In this document: piece after piece, positions 57,701 to 64,000 of the stretch | How positions within the stretch are numbered: position 1 is the first letter of the stretch | Layout: every line of letters starts with the position of its first letter | Assembly: GCA_903871235.1 (NCBI GenBank) | Contig: CAIQGA010000142.1 | Span: 1-64,000 of the forward strand | Source: an uncultured Chlorobiaceae bacterium | GTDB lineage: Bacteria > Bacteroidota > Chlorobiia > Chlorobiales > Chlorobiaceae | Reading direction: 5' to 3' | DNA length: 64,000 nucleotides | Position numbers and translations under genes: made by a program | The notes under the pieces: model-generated | Seen by the model: only the letters and a program-made list of their open reading frames with translations | Told to the model about the DNA's origin: nothing | Databases searched by the model: none

Positions 57701-59866
57701 CTATTTTTTTTGCCGTTGAAGCGCCTTTTTGGAGATGGATTGTTCAATATTCGAGGCGAGTGAGAGGCTGCGCATGAGGTCGAGCAGATTTTGTTCGACC
57801 TTGAGGTTCAGTTCCACAGGCCGTCCGCCCTGAAATTCGGGGTTGTTCCCCTTGAGCTGTATTGTGATGGTTGATTTGCCATCCCGGGCCATGGTGATTG
57901 TGGAGAGCAACTCTGCGTAGAGAAAGTTCGAGAGCGCCTCGTAGGTGACTCGCAGTCCCTGATTTGCTGCGGCCCGCTCTTCAGGGGTTGTGGCATAGAT
58001 AATTTGTCCCGACTGCTCGGCATTCACTCCTCCCTTCATGATTTCAAACAGCTCGCCATTCACTTTTATCGGAATGGTACCCATCACCTTTCCGGTTGCA
58101 TAGAGCTTGCTTGTACCCTGCAGCTCAAGCAGCTTCTGGATTGGGATGTTGTTGAGCTGCAACACGGTTTCGCCACTCTTTTTGGCCATATCATAGTCGA
58201 TATGCCCGACAGCAATTCTGCCGCCAAATACTCCTGCACTGAAATTTGAAAGGGAGGCCATAGCAAGGTTCTTGCGATTATGCAGCAGCATGAGCTTGCC
58301 CTTGGGCGAGAGGAGGAGCAGCTCACCCCCACCGGTTCGGCGCAGCACGTTTTTCAGGCTGAAGTCGATGGTGGTCGCACCGCCTAATGAACGGTTGATG
58401 AGCAGCTCTGGCTCGCTGAAGGTATAATCAGCATCGGCACTCTCTCGGCCGAAAGCAGGCTCTTCAGCACTTTTTTGTGTTGCGGGAGGAGCGAAGGTTA
58501 TTCGGCCTCCGCCGGAAGATTGCAGATGCGCATTGCGGATGGAGAATTCTCCTTTTGAGAAAATGAGCGGGAGAGTCCCGTTTACTTGCCCCCTGAGGGA
58601 GCCCCTGAAATCGCCGCGCAGGCGAATCCGCTCAAGTGCATTAACCTTGTCGAACTTCAGGGTCAGCCCTATGGCGTTTGCTGAAGTCTCAAAGCTGACA
58701 GGTGCTGAGGTGACTCTTCCGCCAAAAAGCGTTGCCGATATGCCGCTCATCGAAAGCCCGGAAAATTTTTCGTTCCGGCTGTTGAGCACTATTTTTGCAT
58801 CAAGATTTTTCACCACTTCACCACCACTCATATCGAAGGAGAGGTACGGCCTCCTCTCGCGGGTGTAAAAAAGAAGGCTTGTGCCCTTTCCGGCAACGAC
58901 CCTTGCATTACGCACAATCAGTATTGAATCCCGGAAGTCAACAGGAATAACCCCGCTGACCCGACCGGCTGCAAAGGGTGTGTTGAGGTCGCCGCCCCCA
59001 AAACCCGGCAGTTTCGCAAGCGGGATATCCTCCATGCTGAGGGCGAATCGGGAACTCTTCTCTTTCAGGTCAAAGGCAATCTGTTCTGTTGTGGCTTTCC
59101 ATCCAAAGAGATCCACAGAGCAGTCGGTGAGCATCAGAGTGCAGGGGTTCAGGGGATCACGCACAGAGCCAAAGAGCGCCTTAAAGTTACTGACAGGCAT
59201 CTCATTCCCGTCACTGAAAAGCTTTGCAATATGCACGGAATCCCTGGGCTGCTGCCACTTTTCTGCGGCGCTGAGCCTCACCTTGAAGCTCACCCCCTCA
59301 AGCCTAAGCTTGCCACTTGTAACTGTTGCCTGGTCGATGAAGTACCCTGCAGAGAGCGGTTTCACAGAGTATGCAAGGCCGTTCAGTGGGGTAATGGTTA
59401 CGTTGACAGTTATCGCTGGTTTGCGGTCACCAACAACAACTGCCCCACTTTTTGGCTTCAGAGTGAGTGAATCAGCCTTGAGGGTGATGGTTGCATTGAA
59501 CGCCTGCGGCAAAAGGGCACCTGAAGCAGGAGTCTTTGGGTTCTCGACATGCCAGGAAAGTACCCCGTCGGTGAGCAAAAAGGTGTAAGCGGCAGCCTCA
59601 CTGCAACCGTCGGGCGGTGTAGTAAAGAGCAGCCGCATCGAGCGAAATTTCACCCCGGAAAAATCCGGCAAACCCGCGCCGGAAACTTCAACACGAAAGG
59701 GTCTCCCTGCAAGGGCCCTATCAATCAGTGACTGTGCATACCAAGGAAAAAAAAACCACGCTGCTGCCGGAAAAAGGGCCAGCAGCAAAAGCATGGCAAA
59801 CAGGATGCGCCTCAGCCATTGCAAAGAGCCTCTCTTTTTTTTGCCTACTGCGTCTTCTTTGCCCAT
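57701..59866 (-). CDS. ydbH: YdbH-like AsmA-family envelope protein
   Basis: 721 residues with an N-terminal signal anchor (WLRRILFAMLLLLALFPAAAWFFFPW), then a long beta-rich periplasmic region of repeated short strands and a DUF2140/YdbH-type C-terminal domain (ELFEIMKGGVNAEQSGQIIYATTPEERAAANQGLRVTYEALSNF). In E. coli YdbH bridges inner and outer membrane and carries phospholipids together with TamB and YhdP. The assignment is supported by the adjacent ydbL and ynbE genes. The start overlaps ydbL by 22 bases. Only 4 bp separate its stop from that of the hybrid kinase. Confidence 0.85.
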   Translation of the reverse strand: MGKEDAVGKKKRGSLQWLRRILFAMLLLLALFPAAAWFFFPWYAQSLIDRALAGRPFRVEVSGAGLPDFSGVKFRSMRLLFTTPPDGCSEAAAYTFLLTDGVLSWHVENPKTPASGALLPQAFNATITLKADSLTLKPKSGAVVVGDRKPAITVNVTITPLNGLAYSVKPLSAGYFIDQATVTSGKLRLEGVSFKVRLSAAEKWQQPRDSVHIAKLFSDGNEMPVSNFKALFGSVRDPLNPCTLMLTDCSVDLFGWKATTEQIAFDLKEKSSRFALSMEDIPLAKLPGFGGGDLNTPFAAGRVSGVIPVDFRDSILIVRNARVVAGKGTSLLFYTRERRPYLSFDMSGGEVVKNLDAKIVLNSRNEKFSGLSMSGISATLFGGRVTSAPVSFETSANAIGLTLKFDKVNALERIRLRGDFRGSLRGQVNGTLPLIFSKGEFSIRNAHLQSSGGGRITFAPPATQKSAEEPAFGRESADADYTFSEPELLINRSLGGATTIDFSLKNVLRRTGGGELLLLSPKGKLMLLHNRKNLAMASLSNFSAGVFGGRIAVGHIDYDMAKKSGETVLQLNNIPIQKLLELQGTSKLYATGKVMGTIPIKVNGELFEIMKGGVNAEQSGQIIYATTPEERAAANQGLRVTYEALSNFLYAELLSTITMARDGKSTITIQLKGNNPEFQGGRPVELNLKVEQNLLDLMRSLSLASNIEQSISKKALQRQKK

Positions 59867-60192
59867 TTCCCCTCAATCTGCACCCACGTTCCTGCTGGAA
59901 GACGGGTATAGATTTTCTGAAACATCATCCCGCCAACCACCTCAATTGTCAGGTTGTTCTTTGCCGCAACGTTTGCATACTCGGCACGACGGGAAGTGTT
60001 AATGGTTTCAATCAGTGGACGGGCCTCACTGGCCGCTCCGGGAGGAATGGCAAGAAGGCCGTTGTCAACCTCTCCGGCCAGTCCGCTTGAACGAGCGGTT
60101 TGCAAGTCAAGCGCAAAGGCCGCTGCGGCCATACCCATCATTAGCATCGTGAGCAGTGCCGTTTTTGACACTATGGTTCGAATGGTTCTCAT
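59845..60192 (-). CDS. ydbL: YdbL-like periplasmic protein (DUF1318)
   Basis: 115 residues with a signal peptide (SKTALLTMLMMGMAAAAFA) and the DUF1318 core: LQTARSSGLAGEVDNGLLAI, INTSRRAEYANVAAKNNLTIEVV and KIYTRLPAGTWVQIEGKWAKK. In E. coli YdbL modulates the YnbE-YdbH bridge. It lies between ynbE and ydbH. Confidence 0.88.
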   Translation of the reverse strand: MRTIRTIVSKTALLTMLMMGMAAAAFALDLQTARSSGLAGEVDNGLLAIPPGAASEARPLIETINTSRRAEYANVAAKNNLTIEVVGGMMFQKIYTRLPAGTWVQIEGKWAKKTQ

Positions 60193-60210
60193 TGTTCCGT
60201 TCCTCCCGGG

Positions 60211-60414
60211 TTAAAATAAGCCTTTTTTGGTGTCAAGCAGTGAGTCGAGCTCACGGTCGACCTTGATTCGGATTTCATGATCAATCCTGATGTTCATGTT
60301 GATGACAATGGGTTTGTCGGGGGCCTCAATCTTCACCGTCGGGCTGCAACCTGTCACAAATGCACCAACTGAGAGAGAGAGAAGCGCCAGCATACCCGTG
60401 GCTGCTTTATTCAT
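60211..60414 (-). CDS. ynbE: YnbE-like outer-membrane lipoprotein
   Basis: 67 residues: a lipoprotein signal with Cys23 (LSVGAFVTGCS) and the short YnbE core SPTVKIEAPDKPIVINMNIRIDHEIRIKVDRELD. In E. coli it is the outer-membrane partner of YdbH. It is the first gene of the ynbE-ydbL-ydbH operon, 18 bp before ydbL. The order differs from E. coli (ydbH-ynbE-ydbL). Confidence 0.88.
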   Translation of the reverse strand: MNKAATGMLALLSLSVGAFVTGCSPTVKIEAPDKPIVINMNIRIDHEIRIKVDRELDSLLDTKKGLF

Positions 60415-60616
60415 TGCTCTTTTTCCTTCTGTTACAAGGTTTGTTGCTCTTGATTGAACAGCAATATCGACATTCCACTCTTGGCCTGCAAGAGGGGAAT
60501 GGGTTGGGCGCCTCTCTTTGCTGCGAAGAACAAAAGTATCCGCACGGTTCTTTTTCTTTTTGAAAGCCGCATTATCAGGTTGATATTGTCATGAAAGGGA
60601 GGTACGCACAATCACG

Positions 60617-62383
60617 ATGAAGCCGAATATCATGGGTGGCTCAATGCTCAAAAGAACTTTTGCATTTGTTGATAGAATCACCGACAGAAACCGGGCACCC
60701 CGGTGCTGGTGGTATCCTGTGCCACCCCAGGGGAAACGGCACAGGGAGTCGGTCAGCCAACTGCACGAGAGCTACGCAAAAACGATCAACAAGACCATGT
60801 TTGCGCTGCTCGGTGTCGGGCTCTACTGCTTGCTCAAGGTTTTTGGCGAATCCGACAAGTCGCTTCTTGTTGCCAATATAACCATGCAAACCCCGGTGGT
60901 TGGCACCTCCATCTCTTTTCAAAGTTTTCTTGTTGTAGCCCCGTTTCTCCTTGTTCTCCTGACCGTCTATCTTCACATCGTTTACGGACATTGGTTACAG
61001 CTCGAAAGAGAGCGTCAGCATCTCAACGAGACGCGGGAGAATCCTGATGACCCCACCATCGAGAGCATTCCCGCTCTTTTCAGCTTTAAAGAGCGCCTGC
61101 CACGCCTCTTTACCAACCTCGTTTTTTACTGGTTTGTACCGCTGACTTTGTGGTTCATGGCCCGCAAGGCTTTTGCCCTCAGGGAGTTCATTCTTCCCTT
61201 TTCCTTTGGCGCTTCCATCGTCACACTCTCCCTGCTTTTTTTGCAGATCAATCGTTGTCCCGATTCAAAACTACAATCAGAATTCACTTCAAAACGGTGG
61301 TTCTGGAGCTTGTTTCGATGGAGAGCAATGAACCTTTTTTCAAAGCGGGGGTTCTGGAATCTCCCCAGATGGGCAGCTTTCGGAGCGCTTGCCGTGTTCA
61401 CGCTCAATTTCCCATCTCTTTCCGAATCATTCCGCCGTCCACTCGATCTTCAGCGGGAAGATCTTCACGGAGCCTGGCTGCAAGGACTCGATATGGCTGG
61501 CGCTGACATGAATAACGCCAATCTGCAGGGGGCGAACCTTGGTGGAGCAAATCTTCAGGGCGCAGACCTTCAAAATGCCAACCTTCAGGGAACTCATCTC
61601 AAGGGGGCTCATTTGCAAAAAGCACATCTCAACGGTACCAATCTTCAGGGAGCAAATCTTGGCGGAGCTGATTTTGAAGAAGCTGACCTTTTTTCTGCCA
61701 ATTTCAGGGAGGTAAAAGAGATGGAGCCGTATCGAATCAAAACAGCGGTGAATTGGAATCGTGCATTTTATGAAAGTGAGATGCTTAAGTTTCTTAAACT
61801 TTCTCCTACTCACAATGATGACCTTGCACGTATTGGCACATACTCTGGCGGAGGAAAAATTGCTTATATTTTTCAGCCGGGCGACAAGGGTTACGTTAAC
61901 GGGGAACAGCATGGCCTTATTGCCGCCGAAGCAGATATAAAAACTACATACACTGATGCATGGACTGGAAAGTCAATAACAGGTGAATACTGCTGGAGTA
62001 CCAGTCAATATGAAAATGAGAAAAAGAGCGATTATGCATTTCAGGAATTGTTAAACACCAGTACACTGATAGGTGAAGGCAAAGCCAATACCGACAATAT
62101 ATTGGCAAAATACCCTGCTGCAACGTTTCCCAACAGCGCTGCAGCAGTGGCAAGGGCATACAGGGGTGGTGGTAAGGATGACTGGTATTTGCCAAGCAAG
62201 AGCGAGTTGAACCAGCTTTATATCAACAGTAGTGCTGTTGGCGGTTTTGCTTCCGGCGTCTACTGGAGTTCTACGGATGGCAGTGCAGTCGGCGCATGGA
62301 GCCAGTTTTTCGACGATGGGAGCCAGTACTACAGCAACTACAAGAGCGTCGAGTGGCTGGTGCGGCCTGTCCGGGCTTTTTAA
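60617..62383 (+). CDS. DGR target: membrane pentapeptide-repeat protein with variable C-type-lectin domain
   Basis: 588 residues, ATG at 60617 after GGGAGG. Hydrophobic helices lie at about 61-77, 97-123, 164-181, 191-211 and 252-265. Pentapeptide repeats cover about 280-363 (ANLQGANLGGANLQGADL). A DUF1566/FGE-like domain, about 400-588, contains DDWYLPSKSELNQLY, GVYWSSTD, AWSQFFDDG and ends VEWLVRPVRAF. The last 50 codons are the DGR variable repeat. Of the 13 positions that are Asn in the template, 12 differ here (G555, S556, V558, G559, D567, S569, Y571, Y572, S573, Y575, S577, V578). A ligand-binding surface with hypervariable residues on a membrane protein is therefore inferred; topology is not certain. 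Confidence 0.92.
   Translation: MKPNIMGGSMLKRTFAFVDRITDRNRAPRCWWYPVPPQGKRHRESVSQLHESYAKTINKTMFALLGVGLYCLLKVFGESDKSLLVANITMQTPVVGTSISFQSFLVVAPFLLVLLTVYLHIVYGHWLQLERERQHLNETRENPDDPTIESIPALFSFKERLPRLFTNLVFYWFVPLTLWFMARKAFALREFILPFSFGASIVTLSLLFLQINRCPDSKLQSEFTSKRWFWSLFRWRAMNLFSKRGFWNLPRWAAFGALAVFTLNFPSLSESFRRPLDLQREDLHGAWLQGLDMAGADMNNANLQGANLGGANLQGADLQNANLQGTHLKGAHLQKAHLNGTNLQGANLGGADFEEADLFSANFREVKEMEPYRIKTAVNWNRAFYESEMLKFLKLSPTHNDDLARIGTYSGGGKIAYIFQPGDKGYVNGEQHGLIAAEADIKTTYTDAWTGKSITGEYCWSTSQYENEKKSDYAFQELLNTSTLIGEGKANTDNILAKYPAATFPNSAAAVARAYRGGGKDDWYLPSKSELNQLYINSSAVGGFASGVYWSSTDGSAVGAWSQFFDDGSQYYSNYKSVEWLVRPVRAF
62230..62375 (+). repeat. DGR variable repeat (VR)
   Basis: 146 bp aligned without gaps to the template at 62962-63107 (offset 732). 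The first 48 bp are invariant (62230-62277), the variable part is 62278-62349, and the last 26 bp (62350-62375, CGAGTGGCTGGTGCGGCC...) are identical and then break at C versus G, as expected for the initiation-of-homology end. Of 17 mismatches, 16 fall at template A (11 A>G, 5 A>T); one is G>T. Confidence 0.93.
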
Positions 62384-62417
62384 CCATTTATCCATTTAAC
62401 AATTAACCTCTGGGGGT

Positions 62418-62439
62418 ACAGGGGGCTTTTGCCCCCTGT
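62418..62439. other. Hairpin downstream of the VR
   Basis: ACAGGGGGC (62418-62426) and GCCCCCTGT (62431-62439) pair perfectly around a TTTT loop, 42 bp after the end of VR homology. No T tract follows on the + strand (TAAAAATATTTTT), so it is not a standard terminator. DGR targets often need a DNA hairpin or cruciform with a 4-base loop just downstream of VR for efficient retrohoming, and this is a good candidate. Confidence 0.7.
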
Positions 62440-62455
62440 TAAAAATATTTTTGGT

Positions 62456-62809
62456 ATGGCACTCTATTACGATCTACCGGTTTACCGTGATGTCTACTCC
62501 CTGATTTTGAAAATTTTTGAGTACACCAGAGATTTTCCGCGTGAATACAAGTACACTTTGGGTCAGGATCTCAAGCGCGACAGCCTGGTGCTGGTCAGGA
62601 GTATCTACAGGGCCAACAAGGCCAAAAGCAAGACAGAGTATCTTGAACTCTTTCTTGACGATTTTGAAATCCTTAAACTGGAGGTGCGATTATGTGTTGA
62701 TCTGAAAATTCTGCCCATGAAAAAACAAGCCGAAATTGCGGGGCTCATGGAAGGGATTGGTAAACAAATCACCGGATGGCGTAATGCCGGGATGGTGAAA
62801 GGTGCCTGA
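62456..62809 (+). CDS. avd: DGR accessory protein Avd-like (four-helix bundle)
   Basis: 117 residues from the ATG at 62456 (the track's TTG start lies inside the hairpin). The sequence MALYYDLPVYRDVYSLILKIFEYTRDFPREYKYTLGQDLKRDSLVLVRSIYRANKAKSKTEYLE is typical of Avd/23S-IVP four-helix bundles: a DLPVYxxxYxL opening, a basic second half, a YTLGQxL loop. Avd pentamers bind the reverse transcriptase and the template RNA. Its place between the target and the TR is the common DGR order. Confidence 0.9.
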   Translation: MALYYDLPVYRDVYSLILKIFEYTRDFPREYKYTLGQDLKRDSLVLVRSIYRANKAKSKTEYLELFLDDFEILKLEVRLCVDLKILPMKKQAEIAGLMEGIGKQITGWRNAGMVKGA

Positions 62810-62961
62810 ATTCCACCGGTCAAGGTCGGCGGAAGCGAGCAAGGCTTTGTTCAAAAGCGGTAAAGAGACTGGGCGCCAATCTGTGACCAACATTGAAGAT
62901 TGGGGCGCTGTAAAGGAAAATGCACTGAAAGCGCTTTTGGTGTATACCAACATCTTTGCGA

Positions 62962-63107
62962 TAGTGCTGTTGGCGGTTTTGCTTCCGGCGTCTACTGGAG
63001 TTCTACGGAGAACAATGCAAACAACGCATGGAGCCAGTTTTTCGACAATGGGAACCAGAACAACAACAACAACAAGAACAACGAGTGGCTGGTGCGGCCT
63101 GTCCGGG
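62962..63107 (+). repeat. DGR template repeat (TR)
   Basis: Template copy of the VR, lying between avd and the reverse transcriptase gene. Its variable part is built of AAC/AAT codons (ENNANNAW, then DNGNQNNNNNKNNEW if read in the VR frame), which put adenines in the first two codon positions. By hand count, 36 adenines lie between 63009 and 63084, and 16 are changed in the VR. Homology to the target begins abruptly at 62962; upstream bases are unrelated. It is presumably part of a non-coding RNA. ORFs across it (62802-63164, 62900-63139) are not taken as genes. Confidence 0.93.
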
Positions 63108-63130
63108 GTTTTGAACAAGCAAGTGTATCG

Positions 63131-63152
63131 CCCGGATGAAATTCTCTCCGGG
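63131..63152. other. Short hairpin between TR and the reverse transcriptase gene
   Basis: CCCGGA (63131-63136) and TCCGGG (63147-63152) form a 6-bp stem with a 10-base loop, 8 bp before the RT start codon and 24 bp after the TR. It could fold in the template RNA or affect RT translation. Confidence 0.4.
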
Positions 63153-63160
63153 CGTTATAC

Positions 63161-64000
63161 ATGAAGGAACCTTCGCCATTACAACTCGAACTCTTTCCAC
63201 CTGCGCCAATCGCTCTTGCCGAGCTGTTTGAAGCTTACGAAAGTTGCCGTCGTCATAAGCGAAAGACGCAAAATGCTATGGCATTTGAACTTGATTATGA
63301 GCAAAATCTTGTTTTTCTCTGTGAAGAGATCAATAATGGCAAGTACCAGCCGGGGAGTTCTATTGCCTTTATTGTCGAAAAGCCGGTCAAACGGGAGATA
63401 TTTGCGGCTGATTTTCGTGATCGTGTGGTGCACCATCTCATTATCAATAAACTGAACGGGCTGTTTGAAAAAGAGTTTATCGCTGACAGCTACTCCTGCC
63501 GCAAGGGAAAAGGAACACATAAAGGCATTGAGCGCCTTGACCGGTTTATCCGGCAATGTTCTCGAAACTACAGCCGTGACTGCTGGATTTTAAAGATCGA
63601 CATCAAAGGCTTTTTTATGAGCATTGACCGTAAACGCCTCTACCATAAACTGGAGTTGTTTATCAGGGCGAACTACCACCATTCCGACCGTCCGACTCTT
63701 CTTGAGCTATGCCGCAAGGTTGTTTTTTATGATCCGGCGGCCAACTGTATCATCAAGGGGAGGCGTGCAAACTGGAAAGGGCTGCCGGACGACAAAAGCC
63801 TTTTTTACTCCCGTCCAGGGTGTGGTTTGCCGATTGGTAATTTGACCAGCCAGGTTTTTGCCAACTTCTATCTCAATGGCTTTGATCATTTCATGAAACA
63901 CACCCTCAGCTTGCGATACTATGGTCGCTACGTTGATGATTGTGTTGCGGTTCACCACAGCAGGGGAGTTTTGCATTCCCTCTTGCCGATCATACGCATG
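63161..64000 (+). CDS. DGR-type reverse transcriptase, 3' end outside the window
   Basis: The frame is open from ATG 63161 to the window edge (280 codons), which is why the track omits it. Reverse-transcriptase motifs: KPVKREIFAADFRDRVVHHLI (motifs 1-2), DCWILKIDIKGFFMSID (motif 3, first catalytic Asp), GCGLPIGNLTSQVFANFYLN (motif 4) and YYGRYVDDCVAV (motif 5, catalytic YVDD). Motif 4 as IGNLTSQ, in place of the QGxxxSP of other bacterial RTs, is diagnostic of DGR enzymes. It copies the TR RNA into adenine-mutagenised cDNA that replaces the VR. The remaining thumb region lies beyond 64000. Confidence 0.95.
   Translation, partial: MKEPSPLQLELFPPAPIALAELFEAYESCRRHKRKTQNAMAFELDYEQNLVFLCEEINNGKYQPGSSIAFIVEKPVKREIFAADFRDRVVHHLIINKLNGLFEKEFIADSYSCRKGKGTHKGIERLDRFIRQCSRNYSRDCWILKIDIKGFFMSIDRKRLYHKLELFIRANYHHSDRPTLLELCRKVVFYDPAANCIIKGRRANWKGLPDDKSLFYSRPGCGLPIGNLTSQVFANFYLNGFDHFMKHTLSLRYYGRYVDDCVAVHHSRGVLHSLLPIIRM

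Noticed and set aside
63056-63082. AAC trinucleotide repeat resembling a microsatellite
   Set aside because: It is the variable core of the TR: AAC codons are the adenine-rich design of DGR templates, and the VR copy is not a repeat.
62802-63164. 120-codon ORF covering the TR, and a 79-codon ORF (62900-63139) in the VR frame
   Set aside because: The TR is expected to be a non-coding template; upstream residues share nothing with the target protein and no start context is convincing.

Overview
The window looks like chromosomal DNA of a green sulfur bacterium (Chlorobiaceae). This rests on a sulfide:quinone oxidoreductase-like flavoprotein, roughly 45-50% GC by eye, mostly housekeeping gene content with short operons, and several short proteins of a kind I associate with Chlorobi. 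The species call is inference. No rRNA, CRISPR array, intact insertion sequence or integrated phage was seen.

Layout. 1-2.7 kb: an edge fragment coupled to a small basic membrane protein, a 5'-truncated Rpn-family nuclease fused in frame behind a membrane protein, and yjbQ. 2.9-11 kb: pfkA, a PAS-PAS-GGDEF diguanylate cyclase, then a forward run of nrnA-like DHH phosphoesterase, pepA, an alpha/beta hydrolase and a coiled-coil lipoprotein. 11-15 kb: UDP-sugar dehydrogenase, a reverse thiamine cluster (tenI-like, thiE, thiD) and a RidA protein. 15-20 kb: an extreme T/G-rich tract, an S41 protease, two tandem START-like proteins and heptose kinase hldA. 20-24.5 kb: the classical ffh-rpsP-rimM-trmD-rplS operon, ended by a clear terminator, then a MutY-like protein with no Fe-S cluster cysteines. 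24.5-31.6 kb: acyl-CoA synthetase, and a forward surface-glycan cluster (flippase-like membrane protein, glycosyltransferase-like protein, CMP-sugar synthetase, KdnB-like Fe-alcohol dehydrogenase, KdnA-like aminotransferase) that suggests 8-amino-Kdo or a similar amino-ulosonate. 31.6-40.5 kb: tRNA-Cys, an orphan HigA with an operator-like repeat, SQR, a hybrid histidine kinase, a BMP-family lipoprotein, an epimerase and a methyltransferase. 40.5-47.4 kb: pyrC, and a compact forward run of formyl-THF cyclo-ligase, ppk, rpiB, CBS protein and M20 amidohydrolase. 47.4-55 kb: fba, two long paralogous S41 proteases enclosing tatA and a small methyltransferase, and argH. 55-60.4 kb: a second hybrid kinase and the ynbE-ydbL-ydbH envelope operon.

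The most striking element is at the right end (60.6-64.0 kb): a diversity-generating retroelement (DGR). A membrane-anchored pentapeptide-repeat protein ends in a C-type-lectin-like variable domain (VR). It is followed by a 9-bp-stem hairpin, an Avd-like accessory gene, a non-coding template repeat (TR) full of AAC codons, and a reverse transcriptase with the DGR-type IGNLTSQ and YVDD motifs, cut by the window edge. Aligning TR and VR by hand over 146 bp gives 17 mismatches. Sixteen lie at template adenines, the hallmark of adenine-directed mutagenic retrohoming.

All functional calls are from reading the translations. No search or alignment program was run, and start codons were moved inward from the ORF track where a better start was visible.
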